This document shows, piece by piece, positions 17,760 through 26,610 of a DNA stretch of 64,000 bases. Made by a program: the position numbers and the translations under genes. Numbering within the stretch: position 1 is the stretch's first letter; each line of letters begins with the position of its first letter. The notes under the pieces are model-generated. The model did not search any database and was not told the origin of the DNA. It saw only the letters and a list, made by a program, of their open reading frames with translations. Location: positions 908,495-972,494 of the forward strand of contig NZ_JBIWGZ010000001.1 of NCBI RefSeq assembly GCF_044763875.1. The letters are read 5' to 3'. The DNA comes from Rummeliibacillus sp044763875. Its GTDB lineage: Bacteria > Bacillota > Bacilli > Bacillales_A > Planococcaceae.

Positions 17760-19463
17760 GTGAAGAACATCAAATATTTACTAGGTTCAACTTTTCTCCT
17801 AGTAATTCTTGTCATCGGAGCACAATTACCAGCTTCAGCAACAAGCTTCCCTGCCAAAGGATCATTTGTCGATACAGACGGTGATATGGGAGAAATGTCA
17901 GGAAAAGTGATTTTTTATTGGGACAAATCGTACTGGTATGATGATGAGTCAGATCATAATCCAGGTAACGATCCCATGCAATTTAAGCTTTTCTTAAATA
18001 ACGGGTCGACGAAAGCATTAAAAACTTATACTGGATACCGTCACAATGATTACCGTTTTGTATATACAGTTCCAAAAAATACAAAGCTTACAAAAAACGA
18101 AACATTAACTGTGAAGACCTATGGCTATCATGATCACTTTAAGAAATATATGGAAGGTTATTCTTATAATTTCCCAGTCATCGATAATGTAAATAATGAG
18201 AAATTTACTCGCAGTAGCTCAGTGAAATTTCCAGATGGATTTAATGTCCGAATTAATCCACGAAAAACCATTTCTTTAATTTCAAATGATCGCTCCTTTA
18301 ATGTTTTCTTATCTTATGCCGATAAGAACGGAAAAACCATTAAGAATATTGGCGTAACTAATGTTACGTTTAAAAACAAAATTATTGAAATGCCAAAAAT
18401 TCCAGCAGATGCTAAATCATTAAAAATCTTTGCGATCGAAGGAAATAAGATTTCAAAAGACCCTATCGTTGTACCACTTTCTAATACAGAAAATATAATG
18501 ACGAATTATCCGAAAAACCGTTCTTTCACAGATATCAATAAAGATGCAGGTGTATTCGAAGGAACACTGAAATGGGATGGGATGAGAAATGAAGATAAAT
18601 TTACAAAGTATACTATTTATTCATATGAGCCACCACTTTTCCCCTGGTATGCAACTGACAGAAATAACCTTGTCAAATTAGGAGAAGTCAAAGCAACTGG
18701 GAAAAAACGTTATAGTTTTACATTACCACCAACTAAAAAGCATTATTTAAGACTGGTTATTCTTCCTGAAATTAAAGGTCAATATATATCAGCATTAGAT
18801 GTGGATAATAATGAAATGAATAAACATTATAATCAAAGAATTCGGCGCTATACGGTAACAGATGACTACTCTGTATCAAAGGAAAAGCTAACATTAACGA
18901 AAGACAGGCTGTTCTATACAGAACATAATTTCTTTGAATTGCTGTTCCCAGTAGATACATTCTTCCCTTATACGTTTAAATTTTATGACTCTAAAGACAG
19001 TACTGAGCCATTTGATGAATATACCCTTAACACAAATGATATTAATAAGGGGGAATATCGATTCACTAATATAGATGAAAAATATAAAGACGTGTATGTA
19101 GAATTCACTAATAAATTAGGACATACAAGTAACCGAGTTCACTACAAAATCGAGCCAAAAACATTCCAAGTCACGCCAAAGTTAACAAGTAAAGACATTG
19201 TCTTCTATAATAAAAAAGACAGAAAAGATGATTATATCCTTGTAAAGAATGTTTCTAGAGGAGATGTAATTTACGCTTATTACTCTAACCACGATCAATA
19301 TCGTAGAGTGGACGTAAAGAAAGAAGCTATTCGTGAGGATGGCACCATTAAAATTCCAACGGACCTAGATGATAATGGTGGCACACTCTATATTGGGTAT
19401 GAAAAAGCTGGTTATTATTCTATATCTGAGAAAGCAGCTATCCTTTACGGAAAAGCTAAATAA
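17760..19463 (+). CDS. Large secreted protein with FxDxDxD-type repeats, unknown function
   Basis: 567 residues from a GTG start six bases after GAGAGAGGGTG; the upstream in-frame ATG gives an unlikely N-terminus. A signal peptide (KNIKYLLG then a hydrophobic core) ends at PASA. At least two similar units begin GSFVDTDGDMGEMSG (~35) and RSFTDINKDAGVFEG (~255). Each has Asp-rich loops like calcium-binding loops, followed by beta-strand-like sequence. Probably an exported beta-rich, cell-surface or matrix protein. No sortase motif or anchor is seen. Monocistronic. Confidence 0.75.
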   Translation: MKNIKYLLGSTFLLVILVIGAQLPASATSFPAKGSFVDTDGDMGEMSGKVIFYWDKSYWYDDESDHNPGNDPMQFKLFLNNGSTKALKTYTGYRHNDYRFVYTVPKNTKLTKNETLTVKTYGYHDHFKKYMEGYSYNFPVIDNVNNEKFTRSSSVKFPDGFNVRINPRKTISLISNDRSFNVFLSYADKNGKTIKNIGVTNVTFKNKIIEMPKIPADAKSLKIFAIEGNKISKDPIVVPLSNTENIMTNYPKNRSFTDINKDAGVFEGTLKWDGMRNEDKFTKYTIYSYEPPLFPWYATDRNNLVKLGEVKATGKKRYSFTLPPTKKHYLRLVILPEIKGQYISALDVDNNEMNKHYNQRIRRYTVTDDYSVSKEKLTLTKDRLFYTEHNFFELLFPVDTFFPYTFKFYDSKDSTEPFDEYTLNTNDINKGEYRFTNIDEKYKDVYVEFTNKLGHTSNRVHYKIEPKTFQVTPKLTSKDIVFYNKKDRKDDYILVKNVSRGDVIYAYYSNHDQYRRVDVKKEAIREDGTIKIPTDLDDNGGTLYIGYEKAGYYSISEKAAILYGKAK

Positions 19464-19469
19464 TTCAAT

Positions 19470-19505
19470 AAAGAAGGGTTGTCACATAAGTGGCAACCCT
19501 TCTTT
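19470..19505 (+). terminator. Terminator after the secreted protein gene
   Basis: AAAGAAGGGTTGTCAC pairs with GTGGCAACCCTTCTTT around a short loop, directly after the stop codon. Confidence 0.92.
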
Positions 19506-19507
19506 AT

Positions 19508-19547
19508 ATGTTGAGTAGGACATTCGGATGTTGAGTTGGTCATTAAC
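19508..19547 (+). repeat. Short tandem duplication
   Basis: ATGTTGAGTAGGACATTCGG is followed by a near copy, ATGTTGAGTTGGTCATTAAC; a 20-bp unit repeated once, just past the terminator. Confidence 0.5.
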
Positions 19548-19690
19548 ATATGAACTACAGAAACAATGATTTCCTATTTGTAAACTTAATAAGTTAATTC
19601 ATTTCACTTTACAATATTTTGGGAATTTTTGTGGCATAATATAATAATAAAGGGGTTACAAAAATAAAGTAAAGATGGGGCTTGGTAAAG

Positions 19691-19882
19691 ATGTTAGATA
19701 AAATAAAGGATGCATTTACATCTAAGCAATTAATTTGCACTAATTGTGGTAGAAAAATTGAAGAAGGTGAAAGATTTACCGCTAATATAACAATGCCCTC
19801 TGAAAAAGAAATGTTAGTAGGAAGATTAGATAACGCAATTGCAAGAACTGCTAACAGTGTATTTTGCGAAAGATGTCAGTAA
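19691..19882 (+). CDS. Small zinc-ribbon protein
   Basis: 63 residues with two CxxC pairs: CTNC near the N-terminus and CERC at the very end, which should bind one zinc ion. The ATG at 19691 has GATGGGG ten bases before it; an in-frame TTG three codons earlier is too close to that site. The stop codon overlaps the start of the next gene, so the two are probably translated together. No function recognised. Confidence 0.65.
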   Translation: MLDKIKDAFTSKQLICTNCGRKIEEGERFTANITMPSEKEMLVGRLDNAIARTANSVFCERCQ

Positions 19883-20331
19883 GGGCTATGATAAATTATT
19901 CAAAAGAACTAAATGTAAAACTAAAAGCCTTTTTAGTGGGACTTATAAGTTTTATAGTTATAACTATTGCTTTAGTTTTTATTGGGCATGAGTATTCGAT
20001 TTCTTGGCTAGCTTTTACTTATACTAAGCAAAATAGTGAGAGTGGATTTTATGTATCGATTGAACCGCTGATGCCAGTCGTAATTGCATTGATCACTTCT
20101 TTTATTGTGGAATATTTGTATTTTAGTTATAAAAGAGGATACACCACTAAGAAAACATTGTTTAAATTATTTATAGTTAGTTCATACATATACTGTTTAG
20201 GATATATTTTCTTTGACATTCCTCATGATACCTTTGTGATGCGGGGTATTAAAGGTATCATGTCGATTACTTTTTCTTATAGTCTACTATATTTCTTATT
20301 AAAGAGAACAAAACAAAAAAATAGCGATTAA
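19873..20331 (+). CDS. Four-helix membrane protein, unknown
   Basis: About 152 residues with four hydrophobic helices (roughly 15-40, 60-82, 98-115 and 125-142) and a Lys-rich end. No family recognised. The true start is unclear: TTG at 19864, ATG at 19873 and ATG at 19888 are in frame and none has a well-spaced ribosome site. It overlaps the zinc-ribbon gene and may pair with it. Confidence 0.6.
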   Translation: MSVRAMINYSKELNVKLKAFLVGLISFIVITIALVFIGHEYSISWLAFTYTKQNSESGFYVSIEPLMPVVIALITSFIVEYLYFSYKRGYTTKKTLFKLFIVSSYIYCLGYIFFDIPHDTFVMRGIKGIMSITFSYSLLYFLLKRTKQKNSD

Positions 20332-20390
20332 CAATGAAATTATTCAACATCTTTCTTCTTTTTGAACACTACTTGCTAAGAAATAAAAGA

Positions 20391-20426
20391 AAAGATGCTT
20401 ATGCGTTAGTTGCATAAGCATCTTTT
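20391..20426. terminator. Bidirectional terminator
   Basis: AAAGATGCTTATGC pairs with GCATAAGCATCTTT around a 7-base loop. It serves the membrane protein gene on one side and gdh on the other. Confidence 0.9.
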
Positions 20427-20466
20427 AGGATTTTCTAAGGCAAATATCTAACTTAATCTGTACCAA

Positions 20467-21252
20467 TCAGCCTCGACCAGCTTGGAATGATGGATATAAA
20501 GTCATTCCGCCATCTGCAAACAGAGTAATTCCCGTTACATAGCTAGCTTGTGAAGAAGCAAGCCAAACTGCAACTGCCGAAATTTCTTCTGGTTCTCCGA
20601 TATACCCCATTGGAACCATACTTTCAACATCTGCACGTTTTTCTGGATCCGCAAATTTTTCTGCATTAATTGGCGTATTGATAGCACCAGGACCAATATT
20701 GTTTACGCGAATTTTCCTTGGTGCATATTCTAGTGCTAGTGTTTCTGTCATTAACTTAATACCGCCTTTACTTGCTGCATAGTGCACAAATAATGGCCAC
20801 GGAATCATCTCGTGAACACTAGACATGTTAATAACGCAACCTTTAATATCATGTTCAACAAAATATTTGATTGCTTCTCGACTACCTAGGAAAGCACCTG
20901 TTAAATTCGTGTCAATTACTTTATTCCAATCACTTAGAGGCATTTCATGAGAAGCTACCGGGTTTTCAATACCCGCATTATTAATCATGACATCTAGTGT
21001 TCCAAACTCTTTCACAGCTGACTGAATCAGATTAATCACATCTGATTCCACTCTGACATCTCCTTGCACAGCAATGGCTTCTCCGCCTGCTTTTTTAACG
21101 TCTTCTACTACTTCATTTGCTTCTGCTTCATTTGAATAATGGTTAATCACAACTTTTGCTTTTTCTTCTCCAAAGCGAATTGCCATCGCTCTTCCAAGGC
21201 CTGTTGCAGCACCAGTAATAACAACCACTTTTCCATTTAAATCATTATACAT
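20467..21252 (-). CDS. gdh: Glucose 1-dehydrogenase
   Basis: 261 residues, the exact length of B. megaterium and B. subtilis enzymes, ending in SFQAGRG as they do. TGAATGLG at 14-21 binds NAD(P); the catalytic residues Ser145, Tyr158 and Lys162 are at the family positions. It oxidises glucose to gluconolactone. AAAGGAGA precedes the ATG. It follows glcU by 15 bp. In B. subtilis this pair is expressed in the forespore under sigma G. Confidence 0.96.
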   Translation of the reverse strand: MYNDLNGKVVVITGAATGLGRAMAIRFGEEKAKVVINHYSNEAEANEVVEDVKKAGGEAIAVQGDVRVESDVINLIQSAVKEFGTLDVMINNAGIENPVASHEMPLSDWNKVIDTNLTGAFLGSREAIKYFVEHDIKGCVINMSSVHEMIPWPLFVHYAASKGGIKLMTETLALEYAPRKIRVNNIGPGAINTPINAEKFADPEKRADVESMVPMGYIGEPEEISAVAVWLASSQASYVTGITLFADGGMTLYPSFQAGRG

Positions 21253-21267
21253 AATTTATGTCTCCTT

Positions 21268-22125
21268 TTATCCTTTTGCAATTCCTAACATAATTCCAGC
21301 TGCGACGATAAAAATAATTCCAATGATAATTGCAATGAATTGCTGTCTTGTTTTCTTTTCACCTAATATAAAAATTCCACCTAAAGTTGAAATAATAATC
21401 CCCATTTGAGAAAGTGAAAAGCTTGTAGCTACCCCTACGCGTGGCTGTGAAATAAATAAAAACAGATTTCCAGCAGCCCATATTAAACCTGGTATAATAT
21501 TTCGAATTGCATATTTATTAAATGGCTTATGTCTAAATGTCAATAAAATTCCACCTAGCACCATTCCAATTGCTTGGGGCAGTAAGGCAGCCCATCCATC
21601 TATATCAAATAGGCGTATTATTACCACATACACTAAGTAACCAAGAGTTGAAACTAATAAAATCCAAATTCCCTTCTTGAAATCTCCTGATTGATCTTCG
21701 TTTTTCTCTTCTTTACTTTGGATAGATGTAAGAACGATACCAACAATGATGCATATAAGTGCAAGAACACCTAAAATGACAGACGTTGTTGTCGACCATT
21801 CATGAAATACAATTACTCCAAATAAAGTAGTTGAAACTAATTGCATTCCTGTTGAAATAGGCATTGTTTTGGAAACACCCATTAAATCAACACTTTTCAA
21901 TTGGTTTACTTGTCCTACTGCCCAAAATAGACCTGATATAATTCCAATGGTTATAACTATAGGTGTTAAAACAGGTTGTACAAAAATAAAAATACCTATA
22001 GAAAAAATTAGTGCACCAAAGGTAGTCCCGAGCATTTGACTATAAGGTCCCCCACCAAGTTTTACATTAAACAGTACAATGCTGCCCCAGAATAGAGCTG
22101 GTAAAACCGCTATCAAGATATCCAT
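21268..22125 (-). CDS. glcU: Glucose uptake protein GlcU
   Basis: 285 residues with ten hydrophobic helices of the drug/metabolite-transporter superfamily and a charged central loop (SKEEKNEDQSGDFKKG) between the two five-helix halves. It brings in non-phosphorylated glucose, the substrate of the downstream gdh. GGGAAGG is 7 bases before the ATG. First gene of the pair. Confidence 0.93.
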   Translation of the reverse strand: MDILIAVLPALFWGSIVLFNVKLGGGPYSQMLGTTFGALIFSIGIFIFVQPVLTPIVITIGIISGLFWAVGQVNQLKSVDLMGVSKTMPISTGMQLVSTTLFGVIVFHEWSTTTSVILGVLALICIIVGIVLTSIQSKEEKNEDQSGDFKKGIWILLVSTLGYLVYVVIIRLFDIDGWAALLPQAIGMVLGGILLTFRHKPFNKYAIRNIIPGLIWAAGNLFLFISQPRVGVATSFSLSQMGIIISTLGGIFILGEKKTRQQFIAIIIGIIFIVAAGIMLGIAKG

Positions 22126-22310
22126 TTTTTGACCTTCCCACTTTAAGATAACTTAGTTTGTATTAAGTTTTATTTTTTATACTTTCAAAAAAAGAGACAT
22201 AAACCTTTTTTGGTCTCTAACTAATTCCCTTTTTAATGGCTTTTAGCCACCTGTGAAATCATTTGATTTTAAAAATTAGCAAATTCAGCTCTTATAATGG
22301 AAAAAATAAA

Positions 22311-22341
22311 AGACACTTTTGAGAAGATTCTCAAAGTGTCC
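22311..22341 (-). terminator. Orphan terminator-like hairpin upstream of glcU
   Basis: GACACTTTTGAGAA pairs with TTCTCAAAGTGTC. Read on the minus strand it is followed by a T-run, so it works towards glcU, yet no gene ends before it. It may belong to a lost gene or to a regulated leader. The rest of 22126-22519 shows no other clear structure. Confidence 0.6.
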
Positions 22342-22519
22342 TTAAAACGAACTCTTTTGTCTTAGCAAATTAGCAGTTATCAATTTATTATCAAATGCTT
22401 CATTTTTTTACTTCCAATTTTTCAAAAGCAGCATGATAGGTCGAAAAAAACTTCTATTTACATCTTTGATTCTGTAATATATATAAGGGCACCCAAAAAG
22501 AAAGAGGTGCATAATTATT

Positions 22520-23152
22520 ATGTTTGGTGTAATTCATTATGAAGTATTTTTATTAACTGGTATTTTATTAAACTTAATTCCTGGTGCAGACACAATGTAT
22601 ATAGTTGGGCGCAGCATGTCACAAGGCAAAAAAGCTGGTGTATATTCTGTTTTAGGTATTATTAGCGGTTCTTTGATTCACACGTTTTTCGTTGCGTTTG
22701 GTTTATCAATGATTCTTGTAAAATCTGTTTTCTTATTTAATACTATTAAGATTATTGGTGTAATCTATTTAGTGTATTTAGGGATTCGTATGCTACTTGA
22801 TAAGTCCAATGTAACGTTTCAGGCAGCTGCAAACGACAAGCTAAATATACGAAAACTATACGTACAGGGACTTTTGACGAGTCTAACAAATCCAAAAGTA
22901 TCCTTATTTTTTATTGCGTTTCTTCCACAATTTATAGATACAAAGGCTTCAGGTCCCGTTCCATTTCTCATCCTGGGATTGACCTTTACATTCACCGGTC
23001 TAATATGGTGTTTATTTGTTGCTTATTTTTCTTCTTATGTTACAAAAAAACTAAGAGGAAACCAAAAAGTAGGAATGGTTTTAAACAAAATTACAGGAAC
23101 GATTTTTATCGGTATGGGGATTAAGCTACTGCAAGCAAAAGCTCCTAACTAA
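22520..23152 (+). CDS. LysE/RhtB-family exporter
   Basis: 210 residues and six hydrophobic helices. The family signature (LIPGADTMYIVGRSMSQGKK, ~18-37) is clear and a second PKVSLFFIAFLPQF block is typical. It exports amino acids or similar small molecules from the cytoplasm. GAGGTG precedes the ATG by 11 bases. Single gene with its own terminator. Confidence 0.9.
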   Translation: MFGVIHYEVFLLTGILLNLIPGADTMYIVGRSMSQGKKAGVYSVLGIISGSLIHTFFVAFGLSMILVKSVFLFNTIKIIGVIYLVYLGIRMLLDKSNVTFQAAANDKLNIRKLYVQGLLTSLTNPKVSLFFIAFLPQFIDTKASGPVPFLILGLTFTFTGLIWCLFVAYFSSYVTKKLRGNQKVGMVLNKITGTIFIGMGIKLLQAKAPN

Positions 23153-23214
23153 ACATTCATTAAATAACAATGCCCCCCTATTAATAATCGAATTTAAATT
23201 AACTATATAAAAAT

Positions 23215-23240
23215 GCCCTTCAGATCTACTTCTGAAGGGC
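23215..23240. terminator. Terminator between lysE-like gene and mhqD
   Basis: GCCCTTCAGA pairs perfectly with TCTGAAGGGC around six bases, with T-rich DNA after it. Confidence 0.88.
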
Positions 23241-23275
23241 TTCTGTTTCTTTTTCTATAAAATATTTTATATTTT

Positions 23276-23878
23276 TTAAAGGTGTTTATACCATTGACAA
23301 GCAGCATCCACTTCTTCAGCCGTTAATCGATGCCCTTTATTTCCCCAATGAATTTCTACACTTGCGTTTGCAGATTCTAATAATGATTGTAATTCAGATG
23401 ATTCTTCTGGTATACAAATCGGATCGTTTGTACCAGCAGAGATAAATACAGACTTCCCTGATAAATCAGGAAGCTTGATTCCTCTTCTTGGAATCATTGG
23501 ATGATGTAATATCGCTCCTTTTAATGCATTTTGATAATGAAATAACAAACTAGCAGCTATATTGGCTCCATTTGAGTAACCAATTGCTATTATATTATTT
23601 CTATCAAAGTTATATTGTTCAGCTGCTTCGTCAAGAAAATCATTTAATTGTTTTGTTCGAAAAATAAGATCCTCTTCATCAAATACTCCTTCACTTATTC
23701 TTCGGAAAAAACGAGGCATTCCATTCTCTAAAACGTTACCTCTTACACCCAATACGGGAGCTGTGGGATCTATTCTCTCTGCAATAGGTAATAGATCTAA
23801 TTCATCTCCACCGGTACCATGAAGTAGTAAGAGTGTTGGTTTTTTTGAATCTTGTCCTTTTTTGAATATATGTTTCAT
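23276..23878 (-). CDS. mhqD: MhqD-like alpha/beta hydrolase
   Basis: 200 residues. Carboxylesterase-type catalytic triad: Ser102 in GYSNG, Asp152 in GTNDP, His183 in KGHRL. HGTGGDE near the N-terminus forms the oxyanion hole. Known B. subtilis MhqD belongs to the MhqR regulon, induced by quinones, hydroquinones and aldehydes. Here it is the last gene of mhqP-mhqO-mhqD, with GGAGGGG before the ATG. Confidence 0.9.
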   Translation of the reverse strand: MKHIFKKGQDSKKPTLLLLHGTGGDELDLLPIAERIDPTAPVLGVRGNVLENGMPRFFRRISEGVFDEEDLIFRTKQLNDFLDEAAEQYNFDRNNIIAIGYSNGANIAASLLFHYQNALKGAILHHPMIPRRGIKLPDLSGKSVFISAGTNDPICIPEESSELQSLLESANASVEIHWGNKGHRLTAEEVDAACQWYKHL

Positions 23879-23940
23879 GATTTCCCCTCCAGTAAATGAC
23901 TCTTACAGTATATATTCTTCTAACTCTTATCTATGATTAG

Positions 23941-24876
23941 TTAATCTAATTCTTTAACTTTAATCGGTATCAAGCTTTGTTCCAGTTGTTTTCTAAATGG
24001 TTCATACTGAGCAGGTAACATTAACTTTTCACCCATTGTATCGAGTGATTCATCATGTGCGAATCCTGGGGGATCTGTTGCAATCTCAAATAGAATTTCA
24101 CCAGGTTCTCTAAAATAAATAGCTTTGAAATAATTACGATCTTTTACTTCTGTTACATGTCGTCCATTCTCTGATACATGAGTTTGCCATTCCAATTGAT
24201 CGTTATCATCTTTTGCTCTCCATGCGATGTGATGAACTGTTCCAACACCAATTACACCTTTTACACTTGGAATCTTTTTCAGATCTATTATATTCCCTAT
24301 ATCTGCAGAAGATCGGAAACGGATAAATTCACCCTCTTCACCAATAACTTCAAGACCTAACACCTTTTCTAATACGTCTGCTGTTTTGTTTGGTTGAGTA
24401 GAAAATAGAGTTGCTCCACCGAATCCTTTAATCGCTACATCTGGTGTAACGTCACCATATACCCATAAATTATTCTCGCCTTCTTGTCTTTCTACAATTT
24501 CCAAATGGAGACCATGAGGATCATCAAATGATAAATATCGTTCTCCAAAGCGTTCTTTTTTTGTAAAGGTAACGTTAAATTTCGCTAATCTCTTTTCCCA
24601 AAAAGCCATTGATCCATTAGGAACAACATAAGTAGTAACCCCTACTTGACCATCTCCTATAATACCTGGAAGCGCATCAGCCCAAGGGAAAAATGTAATG
24701 ATAGTCCCTGGTTTTCCACTTTCATTACCAAAATAAAGGTGATAAGTTTCTGGATCATCAAAATTTACGGTTTTTTTCACTAAACGCAGACCTAAAACTC
24801 CTGCATAGAAGTCTAAATTTTCTTGTGGATGACCGACGATTGCTGTAATATGGTGAATTCCCATTGTTTTTTTCAT
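23941..24876 (-). CDS. mhqO: Ring-cleaving dioxygenase MhqO-like (VOC superfamily)
   Basis: 311 residues, two tandem vicinal-oxygen-chelate modules. Metal ligands are likely His8 or His9 (GIHHITAI), a His in VHHIAW (~217) and a Glu in EILFEIATD (~267). It opens hydroquinone rings and so removes toxic quinones. Middle gene of the operon; length and the neighbouring DoxX gene point to MhqO rather than MhqA or MhqE. GGAGGA precedes the ATG. Confidence 0.9.
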   Translation of the reverse strand: MKKTMGIHHITAIVGHPQENLDFYAGVLGLRLVKKTVNFDDPETYHLYFGNESGKPGTIITFFPWADALPGIIGDGQVGVTTYVVPNGSMAFWEKRLAKFNVTFTKKERFGERYLSFDDPHGLHLEIVERQEGENNLWVYGDVTPDVAIKGFGGATLFSTQPNKTADVLEKVLGLEVIGEEGEFIRFRSSADIGNIIDLKKIPSVKGVIGVGTVHHIAWRAKDDNDQLEWQTHVSENGRHVTEVKDRNYFKAIYFREPGEILFEIATDPPGFAHDESLDTMGEKLMLPAQYEPFRKQLEQSLIPIKVKELD

Positions 24877-24987
24877 TTCTATTCCTCCTATTAAATTTGT
24901 CTAAATGAACGTAACAAATTCATTAACGGGTTTACGATATCCGTCTTCTAATTCATTCTCCTATATAATTATGTTCAAAAAGGTGTT

Positions 24988-25386
24988 TTAGAATAATAAA
25001 GCATCAAGACTATAAGCGCCAGGGCCAATCAATGCTATACCGATAGCAATCGCAAGGATTGTAAGGTTATATTCGTAGCCATTAGATGTTGCCCATAAAC
25101 CATTTGCCCCGTGCACCTTAATTATTGCCATTAGCATAGTTCCCGCAATCAAAATCCCCCCAATTGGTGTTATGAATCCTGTAGCAAATAAAATTCCTCC
25201 AACCAGTTCTCCTAGTCCTGCAAAAATAGCCATAGCTATTCCGGGTTTCATACCGATTGATTCAAACCATCCTCCGGTACCTTTTATTCCATAACCTCCG
25301 AACCAACCAAACAACTTTTGTGCGCCGTGACCAATAAATAACAATCCAATAACTAAGCGGATTATTAATAAACCTATATTCATCAT
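24988..25386 (-). CDS. mhqP: DoxX-family membrane protein MhqP-like
   Basis: 132 residues and four hydrophobic helices, with the DoxX signature FIGHGAQKLFGWFGG near the start. It is the first gene of the mhq operon, as in mhqNOP of B. subtilis but without a nitroreductase gene. Role probably in membrane-linked quinone detoxification. AGGAGG is 8 bases before ATGATG, with an operator just upstream of it. Confidence 0.9.
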   Translation of the reverse strand: MMNIGLLIIRLVIGLLFIGHGAQKLFGWFGGYGIKGTGGWFESIGMKPGIAMAIFAGLGELVGGILFATGFITPIGGILIAGTMLMAIIKVHGANGLWATSNGYEYNLTILAIAIGIALIGPGAYSLDALLF

Positions 25387-25404
25387 ATTTAATTCCTCCT
25401 AATT

Positions 25405-25422
25405 TATCTTGAATTCGAGATA
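25405..25422 (-). promoter_or_regulatory. MhqR-type operator, promoter-distal copy
   Basis: TATCTTGAATTCGAGATA, an imperfect 9-9 palindrome, between promoter and start codon of mhqP. Matches the MhqR site as I recall it from B. subtilis. Confidence 0.78.
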
Positions 25423-25494
25423 TTAGTTTAAAAAAATTTTCTTAAAGGCAAAAACCTCTTAAACTGTAATTCTATTTAAAATCTCAATTTAATT

Positions 25495-25541
25495 TATCTT
25501 GAATTCGAGATAATGTTAATACATATAAATCATATTGTCAA
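25495..25541 (-). promoter_or_regulatory. mhqP promoter overlapped by a second operator
   Basis: On the minus strand TTGACA (25541-25536) and TAACAT (25518-25513) are 17 bp apart. The 18-bp site TATCTTGAATTCGAGATA (25495-25512), identical to the one 90 bp downstream, lies directly after the -10 and covers the expected start of transcription. An MhqR gene is not in the window. Confidence 0.78.
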
Positions 25542-25586
25542 TTAATTAATTTTTATTGGTTACGGATAATACAAATCATGCAGAGA

Positions 25587-25698
25587 AAGGGCTTTCTAGA
25601 TCTCAACTTCCGTTTTGGTCGAAACTACATTCTTTCTCTCCTCATCAATAAAAAACCGACACAATTTATAGTGTCGGTTGATTGTTGAGGAAGCCCTT
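25587..25698. repeat. Nested inverted repeats with a terminator-like core
   Basis: Three layers: AAGGGCTT (25587-25594) with AAGCCCTT (25691-25698); CCTCATCAAT (25640-25649) with ATTGTTGAGG (25681-25690), one mismatch; and AACCGACAC (25654-25662) with GTGTCGGTT (25671-25679). The core with its loop AATTTATA is identical to the terminator at 31982-32023. Confidence 0.65.
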
Positions 25699-25751
25699 AC
25701 CTTGCTGCACGCACGTACGGATGAAGAGCACTATGGATCGGGAACGAGTAA
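25697..25751 (+). pseudogene. Relic of a VIT/CCC1-family transporter gene
   Basis: TTACCTTGCTGCACG, then TACGGATGAAGAGCACTATG, matches the intact gene at 44568-44602 except for one base and a 4-bp CACG-type duplication. It then jumps to GATCGGGAACGAG, which matches 44647-44659 except for one base. So a second copy once stood here and has lost all but two fused pieces. Confidence 0.72.
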
Positions 25752-25770
25752 CTCTTTTAGAAACCTCTTT

Positions 25771-26610
25771 TTAAGCCTTAGAAATATCAATAAATCCTTC
25801 CCCGAACACATCACGAACATCGTGTATAGCGACGAAAGCATTCGGATCAGTAGATTGAACAATTCGTTTCAGCTTTATAATTTCTTGTTTACTAATCACA
25901 ATATAAAGAATTTCCTTAGGGGTTTTTGTGTAATAACCATGACCCGAATATACGGTTACCCCTCTGTCCATTGATGTAGTCACCTGTTTAGCAATGGCAT
26001 CCGGTTTATCAGAAATAATCGTAATCGCCTTCTTCGTATTCAAGCCTTCAATTACAAATTCCATCACTTTCGTTCCTACATATAGCATAATAATTGTCAA
26101 CATCAGCTTTTCTGCACCAATGATAAAATAAGATGAAAAAGCAACTATTAAATCAAAAAACAATAGACCATAGCTCATACTCCAGCCTAAACACTTATGT
26201 GTTATCCTTGCTAAGATGGTAGTACCTGCAGTTGTTCCGCCAACCCGAATGATTAGGCCAATCCCGCACCCTACAAATATTCCTCCAAAAATGGCATTTA
26301 CCATCATTTCATCAGAAGTAATATGCCAGCCTTCTGTCAGATGAAGAAAAAGCGAGTTAGTAACTACAGCAATAATCGTATAAATCAATGTTATCCTATT
26401 CATAAATTTATAACCAATTATTAACAAAAGCGCATTCAGAATTAAGTTGACTAGACCTGGTGACCACTCAAATAAATAGTAGGTAATAATCGTGACACCA
26501 GTTACTCCACCTTCACCAAGCTCATTTGGAATAACAAATAAATTAACACCTAGTGCAAAAAGAAATGCACCAATAATGATAAAAATAATGTCTGTGGTTC
26601 TTTTTTTCAT
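25771..26610 (-). CDS. YitT-family membrane protein (DUF161/DUF2179)
   Basis: 279 residues. Five to six hydrophobic helices (~5-190) carry the GEGGVTGVTI and RVGGTTAGTTILA motifs. A soluble C-terminal DUF2179 domain (~195-275) ends with VFGEGF. Function unknown, probably transport. The ATG at 26610 follows GAGGGA by four bases; the GTG four codons earlier is within that site. Single gene. Confidence 0.9.
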   Translation of the reverse strand: MKKRTTDIIFIIIGAFLFALGVNLFVIPNELGEGGVTGVTIITYYLFEWSPGLVNLILNALLLIIGYKFMNRITLIYTIIAVVTNSLFLHLTEGWHITSDEMMVNAIFGGIFVGCGIGLIIRVGGTTAGTTILARITHKCLGWSMSYGLLFFDLIVAFSSYFIIGAEKLMLTIIMLYVGTKVMEFVIEGLNTKKAITIISDKPDAIAKQVTTSMDRGVTVYSGHGYYTKTPKEILYIVISKQEIIKLKRIVQSTDPNAFVAIHDVRDVFGEGFIDISKA

